Source of the DNA: Antiquaquibacter oligotrophicus
Lineage (GTDB): Bacteria > Actinomycetota > Actinomycetes > Actinomycetales > Microbacteriaceae
Assembly: GCF_020535405.1 (NCBI RefSeq)
Contig: NZ_CP085036.1
Coordinates: forward strand, 1,116,001 to 1,180,000
Direction: 5' to 3'
DNA length: 64,000 nucleotides
Position numbers and translations under genes: made by a program. Positions 18,881 through 27,483 of the stretch are shown here, one piece after another (the first letter of the stretch is position 1; every line of letters begins with the position of its first letter). The notes beneath the pieces are model-generated. The model worked only from the letters and a program-made list of their open reading frames with translations, ran no database searches and was not told the DNA's origin.

Positions 18881-19464
18881 GTGGCCGGCCCCGTTCCTGA
18901 TGTCGTCGGTAAGGTTTGCTTGCTGATGCGGTTGGTCACGAGCGCGGGGGCGCCGTCGCCCTCCGCTTGAGCTTCGATGGCGAGACTCACCGTTCCGCCG
19001 TTGACGGTGAACGCGGCTGTGGCGCCGGGGGCCGTGCGGACGCGCTCCGCAATGAGCGACCATCCGCTCAGGCCCGACGGCGACAGGCTTGTTGGGGCCG
19101 CGATCGCCGCGGTAGAGGTGCGGTGATACACGTCCCCCGCAGGCGTAATGAGCCACGATTGGCATTGCCACGTCGCGGTTCCGGCGGCCGCGAAGGTGCC
19201 GGTGCGGGTGACCAGGCGCTGGCCGATGGCCGTCGCCGCCGGTGCGCTGACGGTGGATGCCGTGCGCACACCCTTCTCGATGGATGCCGCCACCACTTGC
19301 GCTCGGCTCGTGGCGCTCGCCATCGCGGTGAGGTCGCGCTGGCTCGTGAGAGCCGTGATGAGCAGAGACCCCGCGATTGCGGTGATGACAACGAGGAGCA
19401 TGACGTAGACGAGGAGCTCGGCCAGGCTCATGCCGGAGTCGCGGACGAGGAAGGGTTCGCTCAT
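18874..19464 (-). CDS. Minor prepilin, PilW/PulJ-like
   Basis: The 196-residue product begins MSEPFLVRDSGMSLAELLVY: a short charged leader, Gly at -1, Met at +1 and Glu at +5, followed by about 20 hydrophobic residues, the classical type IV prepilin signal. The globular part has two or three Cys and no recognised enzyme motif. The start at 19464 overlaps the preceding stop by 4 bases (ATGA). It is likely a minor pilin that primes pilus assembly. Confidence 0.85.
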   Translation of the reverse strand: MSEPFLVRDSGMSLAELLVYVMLLVVITAIAGSLLITALTSQRDLTAMASATSRAQVVAASIEKGVRTASTVSAPAATAIGQRLVTRTGTFAAAGTATWQCQSWLITPAGDVYHRTSTAAIAAPTSLSPSGLSGWSLIAERVRTAPGATAAFTVNGGTVSLAIEAQAEGDGAPALVTNRISKQTLPTTSGTGPATC

Positions 19465-19880
19465 GGTTCCACGAACACAATCGTTGAAGCGCTCGTGACC
19501 ACTCGACCCGACGTCGAGTCCAGGATCGAAATGGTCATCTTCTCGGAGCCGGTCTGAGCGGCGTTCGAGGGGCACGCGAACGTGCGCGAGACGGTGAGAG
19601 TGACGTTGCGCTCGGTGTCCACGACACGATCGAGGGTAGTGTCCGCGCGGTTCTTGAACGTCGTGAGACCAGCGCAGTTACGAGTCGAGAGCTGTCGGAG
19701 CTGGTCGAACTGCTGGTCGAGGAGCTGAGTCGCCGTAGCGAGGGTCGTGTTGGTGCGGGTCGTGCCGTAGCTGTTGATGAGGAAGGGAAGGAAGGCTATC
19801 GCGATGAGCGCGATGAGGAACATGGAGACGACGATCTCGATGAGCCCGAGGCCGGACTCGTCGTCAATGATGTGGTTCAT
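19461..19880 (-). CDS. Minor prepilin, PilV/PulI-like
   Basis: The 139-residue product starts at the ATG at 19880, preceded by GGGGAGGGGAGC. The leader ends in Gly and the mature helix starts LGLIEIVVSMFLIALIAI, with Glu at +5. Two Cys in the C-terminal half (about residues 79 and 115) may form a disulfide. It is the first of three coupled minor-pilin-type genes after pilA. Confidence 0.85.
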   Translation of the reverse strand: MNHIIDDESGLGLIEIVVSMFLIALIAIAFLPFLINSYGTTRTNTTLATATQLLDQQFDQLRQLSTRNCAGLTTFKNRADTTLDRVVDTERNVTLTVSRTFACPSNAAQTGSEKMTISILDSTSGRVVTSASTIVFVEP

Positions 19881-19931
19881 GCTCCCCTCCCCCCAGAGTC
19901 GCTGAGCTGTGTGCTGCTGTTTGTGGTGCTG

Positions 19932-19970
19932 GAGCGGCGGATGCCGGTTCGGGCCGGGCATCCGCCGCTC
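19932..19970 (-). terminator. Hairpin between pilA and the minor prepilin genes
   Basis: A perfect 14-base-pair stem (19932-19945 with 19957-19970) with an 11-base loop begins 14 bases after the pilA stop. It is likely a partial terminator or mRNA-stabilising element that keeps major pilin expression above that of the downstream genes (inference). Confidence 0.6.
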
Positions 19971-19983
19971 GCTGTGGTGCTAT

Positions 19984-20406
19984 CTAGCCCGCGGCAGTGG
20001 TGCAGGCGGTCTCCGTAGTCTGCTCACCCTCGGTCGACGTGGAATCGGTCGTCTTGAAGACGCGTCCTCCGTCGAAGCTCGCGCTAATGCAGAAGGCCTC
20101 GCCAGCGGCGAAGTAGTCGAAATCGACCTCTTCGCTAGGAACGAAACCGGAGTCCTCGATCGCCTCCGGCAGTTCGCCGGTGGCCGTGTAGTGCGCCACC
20201 ACGGCGGTCTTGGCGTCGGTCACCGTCGTCTTGGCAGTGTTGTCGCGAGCGGTCGCCTGGACGTTGATAAAGATCGGGATCGCAATTGCGGCGAGCACGC
20301 CGATGATCAGAACGACGATGAGGAGCTCGATGAGCGTGAAGCCCTTCTCCCCCTGGCTGACACGATTGCGAAGGGCGGAGAGCCGCTGGTTGAGTGCAGT
20401 AAACAT
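19984..20406 (-). CDS. pilA: Major type IV pilin precursor
   Basis: The 140-residue product has the full class III signal: a basic leader ending QGEKG, cleavage before FTLIELLIVVLIIGVLAAIA with Glu at +5. A spacer helix and a small globular domain follow, with two Cys (in AFCISAS and ETACTT) near the C-terminus that probably close the D-region disulfide. The ATG at 20406 is preferred over the in-frame ATG nine codons upstream because AGGAACAGGA precedes it; this choice is not certain. The gene has flanking hairpins and a 141-base upstream gap, consistent with separate strong expression. Confidence 0.93.
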   Translation of the reverse strand: MFTALNQRLSALRNRVSQGEKGFTLIELLIVVLIIGVLAAIAIPIFINVQATARDNTAKTTVTDAKTAVVAHYTATGELPEAIEDSGFVPSEEVDFDYFAAGEAFCISASFDGGRVFKTTDSTSTEGEQTTETACTTAAG

Positions 20407-20471
20407 TGATGGATTCCTGTTCCTTGATGACATGGACAGGAGGTGTGTATTCCCCCTACGACATACATTGC

Positions 20472-20546
20472 GGGGTACAAGCCGGACGCAAAATCCCTTG
20501 AATGGGGGTGATTTACGGAAATGGCGACCCCAGTTTTGGGGTACAA
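20472..20546. repeat. Paired GGGGTACAA direct repeats and a small hairpin upstream of pilA
   Basis: GGGGTACAA occurs at 20472-20480 and again at 20538-20546, 66 bases apart, in the pilC-pilA gap. The second copy overlaps a 6-base-pair hairpin (20527-20542, ACCCCA/TGGGGT, loop GTTT). They may be a terminator for pilC plus binding sites for a pilA regulator (inference). Confidence 0.4.
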
Positions 20547-20547
20547 A

Positions 20548-21792
20548 TCACGCGCCCTGGACTTCGCCGATGATGCCGAACATCGGCATGTAGAGCGCCA
20601 CGATCATTCCGCCGATCACAATGCCCAGGAAGGCAATCATGAGGGGTTCGATGAGCGCGGTGAGCTGGTCGGTCATCGCCTCGACTTCGCTGTCGTAAAA
20701 GACCGCGATCTTCTCGAGCATGGGCTCGAGGGCACCGGCATCCTCGCCGACGGCCATCATCTGCGTGACCATGGCGGGAAACACGGGTTCCGACAAAAGC
20801 GGAGCCGCAACGGTGCCACCGGTACGAACGGACTCCTGCACACGCAGCAGCGCCTTCTGGATGACCATGTTTCCACTCGTCTCCCCCACGATGGAGAGTG
20901 ACCGCAGAATGGGCACACCGGATCCGATCATGGTGGAGAAGTTGCGCGCGAACCTGGCGATCGCGATCTTGGCGGTCAGGGTTCCAAAGACGGGCAGTTT
21001 GAGTTTGATGGGGTCCACGACCTCGCGCACGGATTCCTTGTGTTTGTTCCGCGACCACCAGATCGAGAACGCCACGATGAGCACGGCGAGGGTCGGCGCG
21101 AGCCAGACCATCGCGCCCGAGAGTGTCACCAGGATTTGCGTCGGGAGGGGCAGTTGACCGCCTAGGTCGCCGTACATCTTCGCGAAGACCGGAACGATAA
21201 ACGCGAGCATGAGGATGACACCGACGATCGCCATCACGAGAACGATCACCGGATAGGTGAGCGCCGCCTTGACCTTATTGCGCAGCGCCACCTCCTTCTC
21301 GAAGTTCATCGCGATCGCATCGGTCGACTTCTCGAGGAATCCGCCCGTCTCTCCCGCGCGGATGAGGTTGATCATGAGCGGCGGGAACACCCGCTCGTGG
21401 CGCGCGAACGAGTCGGAGAGCGAGTTGCCGCGCTCCACGTCCGACCGCACCTCACCGAGGGTCTTCGCGAGCTTTTTGTTTTCGGTTTGCGAGGCGAGGA
21501 TGTTGAGGGTCTGAAGAATCGAGAGTCCGGCCGAGATCATCGTCGACATCTGACGGCTCATGATGGCGAGGTCCTTGAGGCCGACACCGCGCTCGAAGCC
21601 GGCGAGTGTGATCTCGGTCTGCAGCCCGGTGCCGGTGCCGACCTCACGGATGCTGAGCGGTGCAACCCCCATTCCCGCGAGCCGCGCGATGACGGCGGAC
21701 TCCGAGCCTGCCTCGACACGGCCCTTGACGACCTTGCCTTTGCCGTCTCGCGCGCGGTACTCGTAGGTGCGGGCCGCGGTTGCGGTACTCAT
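20548..21792 (-). CDS. pilC: Type IV pilus platform protein PilC
   Basis: The 414-residue integral membrane protein has the duplicated GspF/PilC domain: a soluble helical bundle (about 70-190), membrane helix pair (about 195-250), and a second soluble bundle (about 275-395) ending in helices. Typical motifs LSIRE and GLSILQTLNILA are present. It anchors the PilB and PilT motors at the membrane. The ATG at 21792 overlaps the pilT stop by one base (TGATG); a longer open frame upstream is pilT shadow. Confidence 0.93.
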   Translation of the reverse strand: MSTATAARTYEYRARDGKGKVVKGRVEAGSESAVIARLAGMGVAPLSIREVGTGTGLQTEITLAGFERGVGLKDLAIMSRQMSTMISAGLSILQTLNILASQTENKKLAKTLGEVRSDVERGNSLSDSFARHERVFPPLMINLIRAGETGGFLEKSTDAIAMNFEKEVALRNKVKAALTYPVIVLVMAIVGVILMLAFIVPVFAKMYGDLGGQLPLPTQILVTLSGAMVWLAPTLAVLIVAFSIWWSRNKHKESVREVVDPIKLKLPVFGTLTAKIAIARFARNFSTMIGSGVPILRSLSIVGETSGNMVIQKALLRVQESVRTGGTVAAPLLSEPVFPAMVTQMMAVGEDAGALEPMLEKIAVFYDSEVEAMTDQLTALIEPLMIAFLGIVIGGMIVALYMPMFGIIGEVQGA

Positions 21793-23321
21793 CAGCGACC
21801 TCCCGAGAACGCGTCGCCGAAGTCGATGCCCGCATCGCTGATGGGCTGACGCGACTCCGGGCGCTGCACGAGTCGAGCGAAGCCCTCGGCGTCGTGCACC
21901 TTCTCGAGGGCCGCGCGGTGAGTAATCCTGCCCGAGTTCACAAGATCGGCGAGGTGCTGATCCATGGTCTGCATCCCCATTCCGCGACCAGCCTGTAACG
22001 CGGTAGGGATCTGGTACGTCTTGCCCTCGCGGACGAGGTTGGCGATGGCCGGTGTCATGAAGAGGATTTCGGTGGCCACGACGCGACCCGTTCCGCTCGC
22101 GTGCTTGACGAGCGTCTGGCACATCACGCCCTGCAGGGTTGCCGCGAGCTGCGTTCGGATCTGACCCTGCTGGTGGGGTGGGAAGACATCGATGATGCGA
22201 TCGACGGTCTGCGGGGCATCCTGCGTGTGCAGGGTCGCGAACACGAGGTGACCTGTCTCAGCCGCGGTGAGGGCGGTCGAGATCGTCTCGAGGTCGCGGA
22301 GCTCACCGATGAGGATGACATCGGGGTCTTGGCGCAGTACGTGTTTGAGGGCATCCGCGAAGCTGTGCGTGTCCTGGCCGACCTCGCGCTGGTTCACGAG
22401 CGAACGCTGGTTGGAGTGCACAAACTCGATCGGGTCCTCGACCGTCATGATGTGGTCGGATCGCGTGCGATTGACGAGATCGATGAGCGCGGCGAGTGTC
22501 GTCGACTTGCCGGAACCCGTGGGCCCGGTGACAAGTACGAGGCCGCGCGGAAGTTTCGCGAACTCGCCGACCACCTCGGGCACACCGAGATCCTTGAGCT
22601 GTTTGACCTCGGTCGGGATGAGACGGAATGCCCCACCGATCGCGCCGCGCTGCTGGTAAAAGTTCACACGGAAGCGCGCATTGGCCGACACCGAGTACGC
22701 GAAGTCGAGCTCGAGGCGGTCCTCGAAGCGCTCGCGCTGCTCGACACTCATGATGCTGTAGAGCGCGTCGGTGACCTTGTGCCGCGGCCACGGCTCCGCG
22801 CCGTTCACGGGTCGCAGCGAACCGTCGATGCGGATCATCGGAGGTGTGTTGACCGAGACGTGGAGGTCGGATGCCCCGTTCAGGAGCACCTCCTGAAGCG
22901 CTGCCATGAGGTCCGGATCCCCCCGGAGCGCTGAGGTCTGGGTCGTGCTCGTGGGCGCCGCTGGCGGAGGGAACGCCGCCGTCGCGGGCGGAGAGAAGGC
23001 GGGTGCCGCTGGCGGGAACGTCGGTGTGGCGCCCGTGTGCGGCATCGTGGGCACGGCACCGGTTGGCGCTGCCGGGAACGTGGGGGTGGCTCCGGTTGCC
23101 GGGGCAGGCGGAGCCATCATCGGCGGCACGGCGTTCGATGGCACACCTGCGGGCGGCACACTCGGCGGCGGAGCCGACGCGAGCGGGTTTACCGGAACCT
23201 GCTGAGTGGTTGGGGGCGGGCCATAGGTGTTGGGGTCGGTCGGCGGCGCGCCGGGGGGCGCAACCGGCGGCGAGTTGCGCAGGCCCTGGTTGACAGGGAT
23301 CTCGTAGATCGGTTTATTCAC
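21792..23321 (-). CDS. pilT: Pilus retraction ATPase PilT with a Pro-rich N-terminal extension
   Basis: The 509-residue protein has a standard PilT core (about 140-490): Walker A GPTGSGKSTTLAAL at about 265, Asp box, Walker B LIGELRDLETI and His box ATLHTQDAPQT. Retraction ATPases disassemble the pilus for twitching or DNA uptake. The first 130 residues are unusual: a Pro/Ala/Thr-rich stretch with a repeated GATPTFP unit, absent from the typical 340-380 residue PilT. The GTG at 23321 is 2 bases after the pilB stop and fixes the start; upstream in-frame codons belong to pilB shadow. Confidence 0.92.
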   Translation of the reverse strand: MNKPIYEIPVNQGLRNSPPVAPPGAPPTDPNTYGPPPTTQQVPVNPLASAPPPSVPPAGVPSNAVPPMMAPPAPATGATPTFPAAPTGAVPTMPHTGATPTFPPAAPAFSPPATAAFPPPAAPTSTTQTSALRGDPDLMAALQEVLLNGASDLHVSVNTPPMIRIDGSLRPVNGAEPWPRHKVTDALYSIMSVEQRERFEDRLELDFAYSVSANARFRVNFYQQRGAIGGAFRLIPTEVKQLKDLGVPEVVGEFAKLPRGLVLVTGPTGSGKSTTLAALIDLVNRTRSDHIMTVEDPIEFVHSNQRSLVNQREVGQDTHSFADALKHVLRQDPDVILIGELRDLETISTALTAAETGHLVFATLHTQDAPQTVDRIIDVFPPHQQGQIRTQLAATLQGVMCQTLVKHASGTGRVVATEILFMTPAIANLVREGKTYQIPTALQAGRGMGMQTMDQHLADLVNSGRITHRAALEKVHDAEGFARLVQRPESRQPISDAGIDFGDAFSGGR

Positions 23322-23323
23322 GG

Positions 23324-24991
23324 TCAGGCCACCACTCTCAAAATTTCCTCGATGGACGTGAGTCCGAGTTGCGCTTTCGCCCAGCCGTCCTGGCGGAGCG
23401 TCTGCATGCCCTGATGGATCGCCATACGGGCGATCTCCGCGCTTGACGCGCGCGCAACGGCAAGCCGCTCGATCTCCTCGGTGACGGTCATGACCTCGTG
23501 GAGCGCCAAACGACCGCGGTATCCGGTGTTCGAGCAGCTCGCGCATCCGACCGGCCGGAACAACTGCCCCATGGGCTGACCCGCCTGATAACCGAAGCCG
23601 AGACCGGCGATCTCATTGACATCGGGCTGATAGGGCTGCCTGCAGCGTTCGCACAGGCGACGCGCAAGACGCTGGGCGACCACGCAGTCCAGCGCCGAGC
23701 CGACCAGGAACGGCTCGATGTCCATCTCGGTGAGACGGGTGACAGCGCTCGGGGCGTCGTTCGTGTGCAGGGTCGACAGCACGAGGTGGCCGGTGAGCGA
23801 AGCCTCGATGGCGATCTGTGCTGTCTCGTGGTCGCGAATCTCACCGAGGAGCACAACATCGGGATCGGAGCGCAGGATGCTGCGCAGAGCGCTCGCGAAC
23901 GTGAGGCCCGCCTTGGGGTTGACCTGAACCTGGTTGATGCCCGCCATCCGGTACTCGACGGGATCCTCGACCGTGATGACGTTGATCTCCGGCCGCGCGA
24001 CGGCGTGGAGGGTCGTGTACAGGGTCGTCGATTTGCCCGATCCGGTCGGACCGGTGACGAGGATCATGCCGTACGGCTTGGAGTACGACCTGCGGTACGC
24101 CTCGAAGTTGTGGGGCAGCAGGGCGAGGTCGGCCATGTCCATGCTCGACGAGTTGTTGTCGAGGATTCGCATGACGACCTTCTCCCCCCACACCGTGGGG
24201 AGGGTCGCGACACGAAGGTCGATCTTGCGACCACCGTGGCTCACCGACATCCGGCCATCCTGCGGTCGGCGTCGCTCGGCGATGTCGATGTCGGCCATGA
24301 TCTTCAGTCGCGAGATGACACCGTTCTGAATGTTCTTGGGCGCGCGCTGCATCTCGTGCATAACGCCGTCGATGCGATAACGAACCCCCATGTCGAACTC
24401 GCCGGGCTCGATGTGGATGTCCGATGCGAGGTCTTGGATGCCCTGGCTGATGAGCAGGTTCACAAAACGCACGATGGGTGCGTCATCCTCGCGCGCCTCG
24501 ACGACCCCCTGCTGGCGCACGAGTTCGGCGGCCGAGGCTGCCGCCTCTTCTTCGATGGCAGACGAGAGGCTGCTGAGTTCGCCATCGGCCCGGATGTAGC
24601 GGTCAAGCGCCGCGCGAAGGTCGCTGAGTTCTGCGACCACACACTTGACGGGCTGACCGGCGAGCGCTCGCACGTCGTCGATCGCGAGGATGTTGCTGGG
24701 GTCGGCGATCGCGAGGATCAGGTATCCCCCGGCGAACCCCACCGGCAGCACGTCGTGGCGGCGGCACAGCGCGGGTGGCACGATGCCGACGGCTCGCGCA
24801 TCGACGGGATAGTCGAGCAGCTCGACAAACGGCATGCCGGCCTGCGCTGCACGCGCGGCAGCAAGCTGGGCCGGAGAGATGCGGCCCCGATCCATGAGGT
24901 CGGCGACGAGGGCGTCGTCATCGAGCCCGATATCGATGCTCTCGATGGGCATGATTCCGTGCAGGATCAGAATCTCGGCTAGAGACGCCAC
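23324..24991 (-). CDS. pilB: Pilus extension ATPase PilB
   Basis: The 555-residue hexameric ATPase powers pilus polymerisation. It has an N-terminal GspE/MshEN-type domain (about 1-150), Walker A GPTGSGKSTTLYTTL at about 315, Walker B LLGEIRDHETA, a His box TLHTNDAPSA and a tetracysteine zinc site (CERC about 450, CASC about 482) that separates extension motors from PilT. The GTG at 24991 has GGGGGAGG 7 bases upstream. It is the first gene of the pilus cluster. A long antisense frame covers the gene and is rejected. Confidence 0.95.
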   Translation of the reverse strand: MASLAEILILHGIMPIESIDIGLDDDALVADLMDRGRISPAQLAAARAAQAGMPFVELLDYPVDARAVGIVPPALCRRHDVLPVGFAGGYLILAIADPSNILAIDDVRALAGQPVKCVVAELSDLRAALDRYIRADGELSSLSSAIEEEAAASAAELVRQQGVVEAREDDAPIVRFVNLLISQGIQDLASDIHIEPGEFDMGVRYRIDGVMHEMQRAPKNIQNGVISRLKIMADIDIAERRRPQDGRMSVSHGGRKIDLRVATLPTVWGEKVVMRILDNNSSSMDMADLALLPHNFEAYRRSYSKPYGMILVTGPTGSGKSTTLYTTLHAVARPEINVITVEDPVEYRMAGINQVQVNPKAGLTFASALRSILRSDPDVVLLGEIRDHETAQIAIEASLTGHLVLSTLHTNDAPSAVTRLTEMDIEPFLVGSALDCVVAQRLARRLCERCRQPYQPDVNEIAGLGFGYQAGQPMGQLFRPVGCASCSNTGYRGRLALHEVMTVTEEIERLAVARASSAEIARMAIHQGMQTLRQDGWAKAQLGLTSIEEILRVVA

Positions 24992-25053
24992 GTTTACACC
25001 TCCCCCAGCGAAAAGCGGCTTCTCTAGCTAATCGTGGGGTGTGCGCACTGTCA

Positions 25054-25069
25054 CCCCCGTAACCGGGGG
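25054..25069 (-). terminator. Short GC hairpin between the 25085 gene and pilB
   Basis: CCCCCG and CGGGGG flank a 4-base loop 16 bases downstream of the 25085-25519 stop. Compact terminator-like structure without T-run. Confidence 0.45.
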
Positions 25070-25084
25070 ACGCTCGACGCGACG

Positions 25085-25519
25085 CTAGAGCGCGACGCGG
25101 GGAAGGATCGCGTCGACAGCTCGCGAGACGAAGGCCTCGATTCGGGGTTCGACGCAGTGGGTGAGGATCTCCCCGAGGTCGTCGCGCTGCTTGCGCACGG
25201 TGTCGGTCACGTATCGGGCGACGGCGCCGGCGCCGCTCCCGTAACCGGGGATCGAGCGATCCTGGAGGGTGTCCTGGATGTCGACGGCTGCGGCATCCAG
25301 AGTCGATGCGAGGTGGTGCATGAGGTCGTGCGGCCATGCTGACAGGTCGAGAACGCGCGCCACGAGCGAGGAAGAACAGGTCGTGCAGAGGTGGGCAGAC
25401 CCCTGCCCTGGAGGCTGCCACTCGGCAGCGGCTTCAGACCAGCTCGCCAGAATCGTGGCGAGGAAGTCGTCGATTGCAAGGCGATTCACGGTGCGACTCC
25501 GTTTTCTCGGGTGCTTCAT
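25085..25519 (-). CDS. Uncharacterised 144-residue protein
   Basis: The product is mostly helical and acidic/hydrophobic, with a single CTTC motif (about residues 45-48), and no signal peptide or membrane segment. I do not recognise the family. It lies upstream of pilB on the same strand and is divergent from the two-component genes, so it could be co-transcribed with pilB through a 93-base gap or be a regulator or partner of either system. The other open frames over this stretch look like shadows, and this one has the codon bias of its neighbours. Confidence 0.55.
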   Translation of the reverse strand: MKHPRKRSRTVNRLAIDDFLATILASWSEAAAEWQPPGQGSAHLCTTCSSSLVARVLDLSAWPHDLMHHLASTLDAAAVDIQDTLQDRSIPGYGSGAGAVARYVTDTVRKQRDDLGEILTHCVEPRIEAFVSRAVDAILPRVAL

Positions 25520-25588
25520 GCTCGCAAGGGACAGAACGGTATATCAGTCGTCGCTTTCCATGACACCCGTTCGGGGGACAGCGGTACC

Positions 25589-25604
25589 CCATGTTTCTGC
25601 ATGG
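25589..25604. promoter_or_regulatory. Small inverted repeat upstream of the response regulator
   Basis: CCATG and CATGG flank a 6-base spacer about 50 bases before the start at 25655. It could be an operator for autoregulation. This is a weak signal. Confidence 0.25.
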
Positions 25605-25654
25605 AACCCGGATTCGTGGCATCCTCGAAATTGCTGGGCTTTGTGGAGGACAGG

Positions 25655-26308
25655 ATGACGAACGACGCGCCACCGCCGCTTCGTGTTGCCCACGTCGACG
25701 ATCACGAGACAGTCAGGCTGGGATTCGCCTCCCTTCTCGGCGATGTAGACGACATCGAACTCGTCGCCTCCGCCACGAGCGTCGACGATGTTCTGCCGCT
25801 CGTTGCGGACCTCGATCTTGTTGTCCTCGATATCAGGCTCTCCGACGGCTCGACGGTCGCGCGCAATCTCGCCGTGTTGCAGGATGCCGGCGCTCGGGTA
25901 CTGGCCTTCACCGCGGCCGACAACGCCAACGAAGTGCGTGCCGCCTCCCGCGGTGGGGTACTCGGGATCGTGCGCAAGTCCGATTCGCGCGACGCCATCA
26001 TCGACGCCGTCCGAAACGCGGCCCGCGGATTGACCGTGGCCACAACAGAGTGGGCCGCGGCCCTCGACGCGGACGGGACATTCTCGGCTGGTCTCAGCCC
26101 GAAAGAGCGTGAAGTACTCGCTCTGTACGCGTCGGGCGAGAAGTCCGTGACCGTCGCCAACCGCGCCGGTCTGTCGGCGGGGACGGTAGCCGAATACGTG
26201 CGCCGAATCCGCACCAAGTACGCGATCGCCGGACGGCCTGCACACACCAAGGTTGACCTCTACAAGCGGGCCGTCGAAGACGGGATCCTGCCCTCCCCCG
26301 AATCGTGA
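25655..26308 (+). CDS. NarL/LuxR-type response regulator
   Basis: The 217-residue protein has a receiver domain (about 9-125) with the acidic pair DD in VAHVDDHE, the phosphoacceptor Asp in VLDIRLSDG, the conserved Thr in AFTAAD and Lys in IVRKSD. A LuxR-type helix-turn-helix follows (about 150-205; LSPKEREVLALYASG and GTVAEYVRRIRTKY). The ATG at 25655 has GGAGGACAG upstream, which decides the start against a longer frame. The downstream kinase overlaps by 4 bases (GTGA), so the pair is coupled. Target genes are unknown; the nearby pilus cluster is a possibility (inference). Confidence 0.93.
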   Translation: MTNDAPPPLRVAHVDDHETVRLGFASLLGDVDDIELVASATSVDDVLPLVADLDLVVLDIRLSDGSTVARNLAVLQDAGARVLAFTAADNANEVRAASRGGVLGIVRKSDSRDAIIDAVRNAARGLTVATTEWAAALDADGTFSAGLSPKEREVLALYASGEKSVTVANRAGLSAGTVAEYVRRIRTKYAIAGRPAHTKVDLYKRAVEDGILPSPES

Positions 26309-27483
26309 TCCCGACCACAGAGAGCAGGCGCGCCGAGGAACAGGTCGCCCGCACCATCACCGTCGTCATCGCCGCAGGAGCCCTCCTGCTCGGCACGATC
26401 TCGCTCGGTCCGATCGTGGGCGGGACGGCGTACCTCGCGCCCTGGTACACACCGCTCGCACTCGGAATCGTGTTCGGCGGCTACGGGGTACTGCTCGTCA
26501 CCGTGTTCCTGGTGCCCTTGAGAGGCATCCGTATCGCCCACGGCGTCTACGCGATCGCGTTCCTCGTGGCGCAACTCGCGCTCGTCTTCGCCGTTGGCCC
26601 CGAATCCTTGCCCACCGAGCTTCCGCCGTGGGTGCTCGAGATGCCCGCCATCGGCACCGCGTGTGCCGCGCTGGCCTGGCGCCCCAGCATCGCCTGGGGC
26701 TACCTCCTCGCGACCTCGATCCTCGAGGCTCCTCTTCGCTGGGTGGCCCACGGTCTGGACGACTGGGACATCGGGGTCAAATACGCTCTGCTGACGGTAA
26801 TCCTCGCCGGCCTCTTTACGGCGCTGGCTATCGCGGCCATGCGAAACGCGGCCGCCGTCGACACCGCAACCCAGACCCTACGCGAGGCGGCCGCTCGCTC
26901 CGCGGCCGCGACGGCCCGCGCACAGGAGCAGGCCAGGCTCGACGCACTCGTGCACGACGAGGTCATGAACACGCTGTACTACGCATCACGCGATGACCCG
27001 CGACTGGAGGATTCCGTGCGACGCCAGGCCCGCGCTGCGCTCGACGAGCTGGAGGTGCTGCGCGGCGGTCGCGAAGAAACGCCCACGGGGGTGCGAGTCG
27101 ACGAGTTCGTGTCACGCCTGAGATCGGTTGTGCTCGAGGCATCCATCGACGCTCGATTCGAGGCGAGCTTCGAGCGCGTCCGCGACGTACCCAGTTATGT
27201 GGCCGCGGCATTCGCCGAAGCCACCTCGGAGGCCGTGCGCAACAGCCTCTCGCACGCGCCGGACGCGACACTCTCTGTTGTCGTCAGCGCACGGGATCGT
27301 GGCATCGTGGCGCGAATCGCCGATGACGGCCCCGGTTTCGACGCCTCGGATGTCGCGCCTCATCGTCTCGGCATCGCCGTCAGCATCCGCGGAAGGATGG
27401 CTGCCGTCCCTGGCGGAGCGTCGCGCGTGGAATCGTCGCGCGGACGCGGCACCCTGGTTGTGCTCGAGTGGAGCGACTCGTGA
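26305..27483 (+). CDS. Sensor histidine kinase, NarX/DesK-like
   Basis: The 392-residue protein has about six membrane helices (residues 15-185) with almost no extracytoplasmic domain, a linker coiled coil, a HisKA_3-like phosphoacceptor motif ALVHDEVMNTLYYASR (His about 216) and a C-terminal ATPase domain with the N box SEAVRNSLSHAP, the G1 box DDGPGFD and the G2 box RGRGTLVVLEW. It presumably phosphorylates the upstream response regulator. Start is a GTG overlapping the regulator stop. The membrane-embedded sensor suggests an envelope or membrane-state signal (inference). Confidence 0.92.
   Translation: MIPTTESRRAEEQVARTITVVIAAGALLLGTISLGPIVGGTAYLAPWYTPLALGIVFGGYGVLLVTVFLVPLRGIRIAHGVYAIAFLVAQLALVFAVGPESLPTELPPWVLEMPAIGTACAALAWRPSIAWGYLLATSILEAPLRWVAHGLDDWDIGVKYALLTVILAGLFTALAIAAMRNAAAVDTATQTLREAAARSAAATARAQEQARLDALVHDEVMNTLYYASRDDPRLEDSVRRQARAALDELEVLRGGREETPTGVRVDEFVSRLRSVVLEASIDARFEASFERVRDVPSYVAAAFAEATSEAVRNSLSHAPDATLSVVVSARDRGIVARIADDGPGFDASDVAPHRLGIAVSIRGRMAAVPGGASRVESSRGRGTLVVLEWSDS

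Noticed and set aside
24992..25084. Possible pilB promoter (GTGACA, 18 bases, TAGCTA on the minus strand)
   Set aside because: Weak hexamers that overlap the 25054-25069 hairpin; not distinguishable from background.
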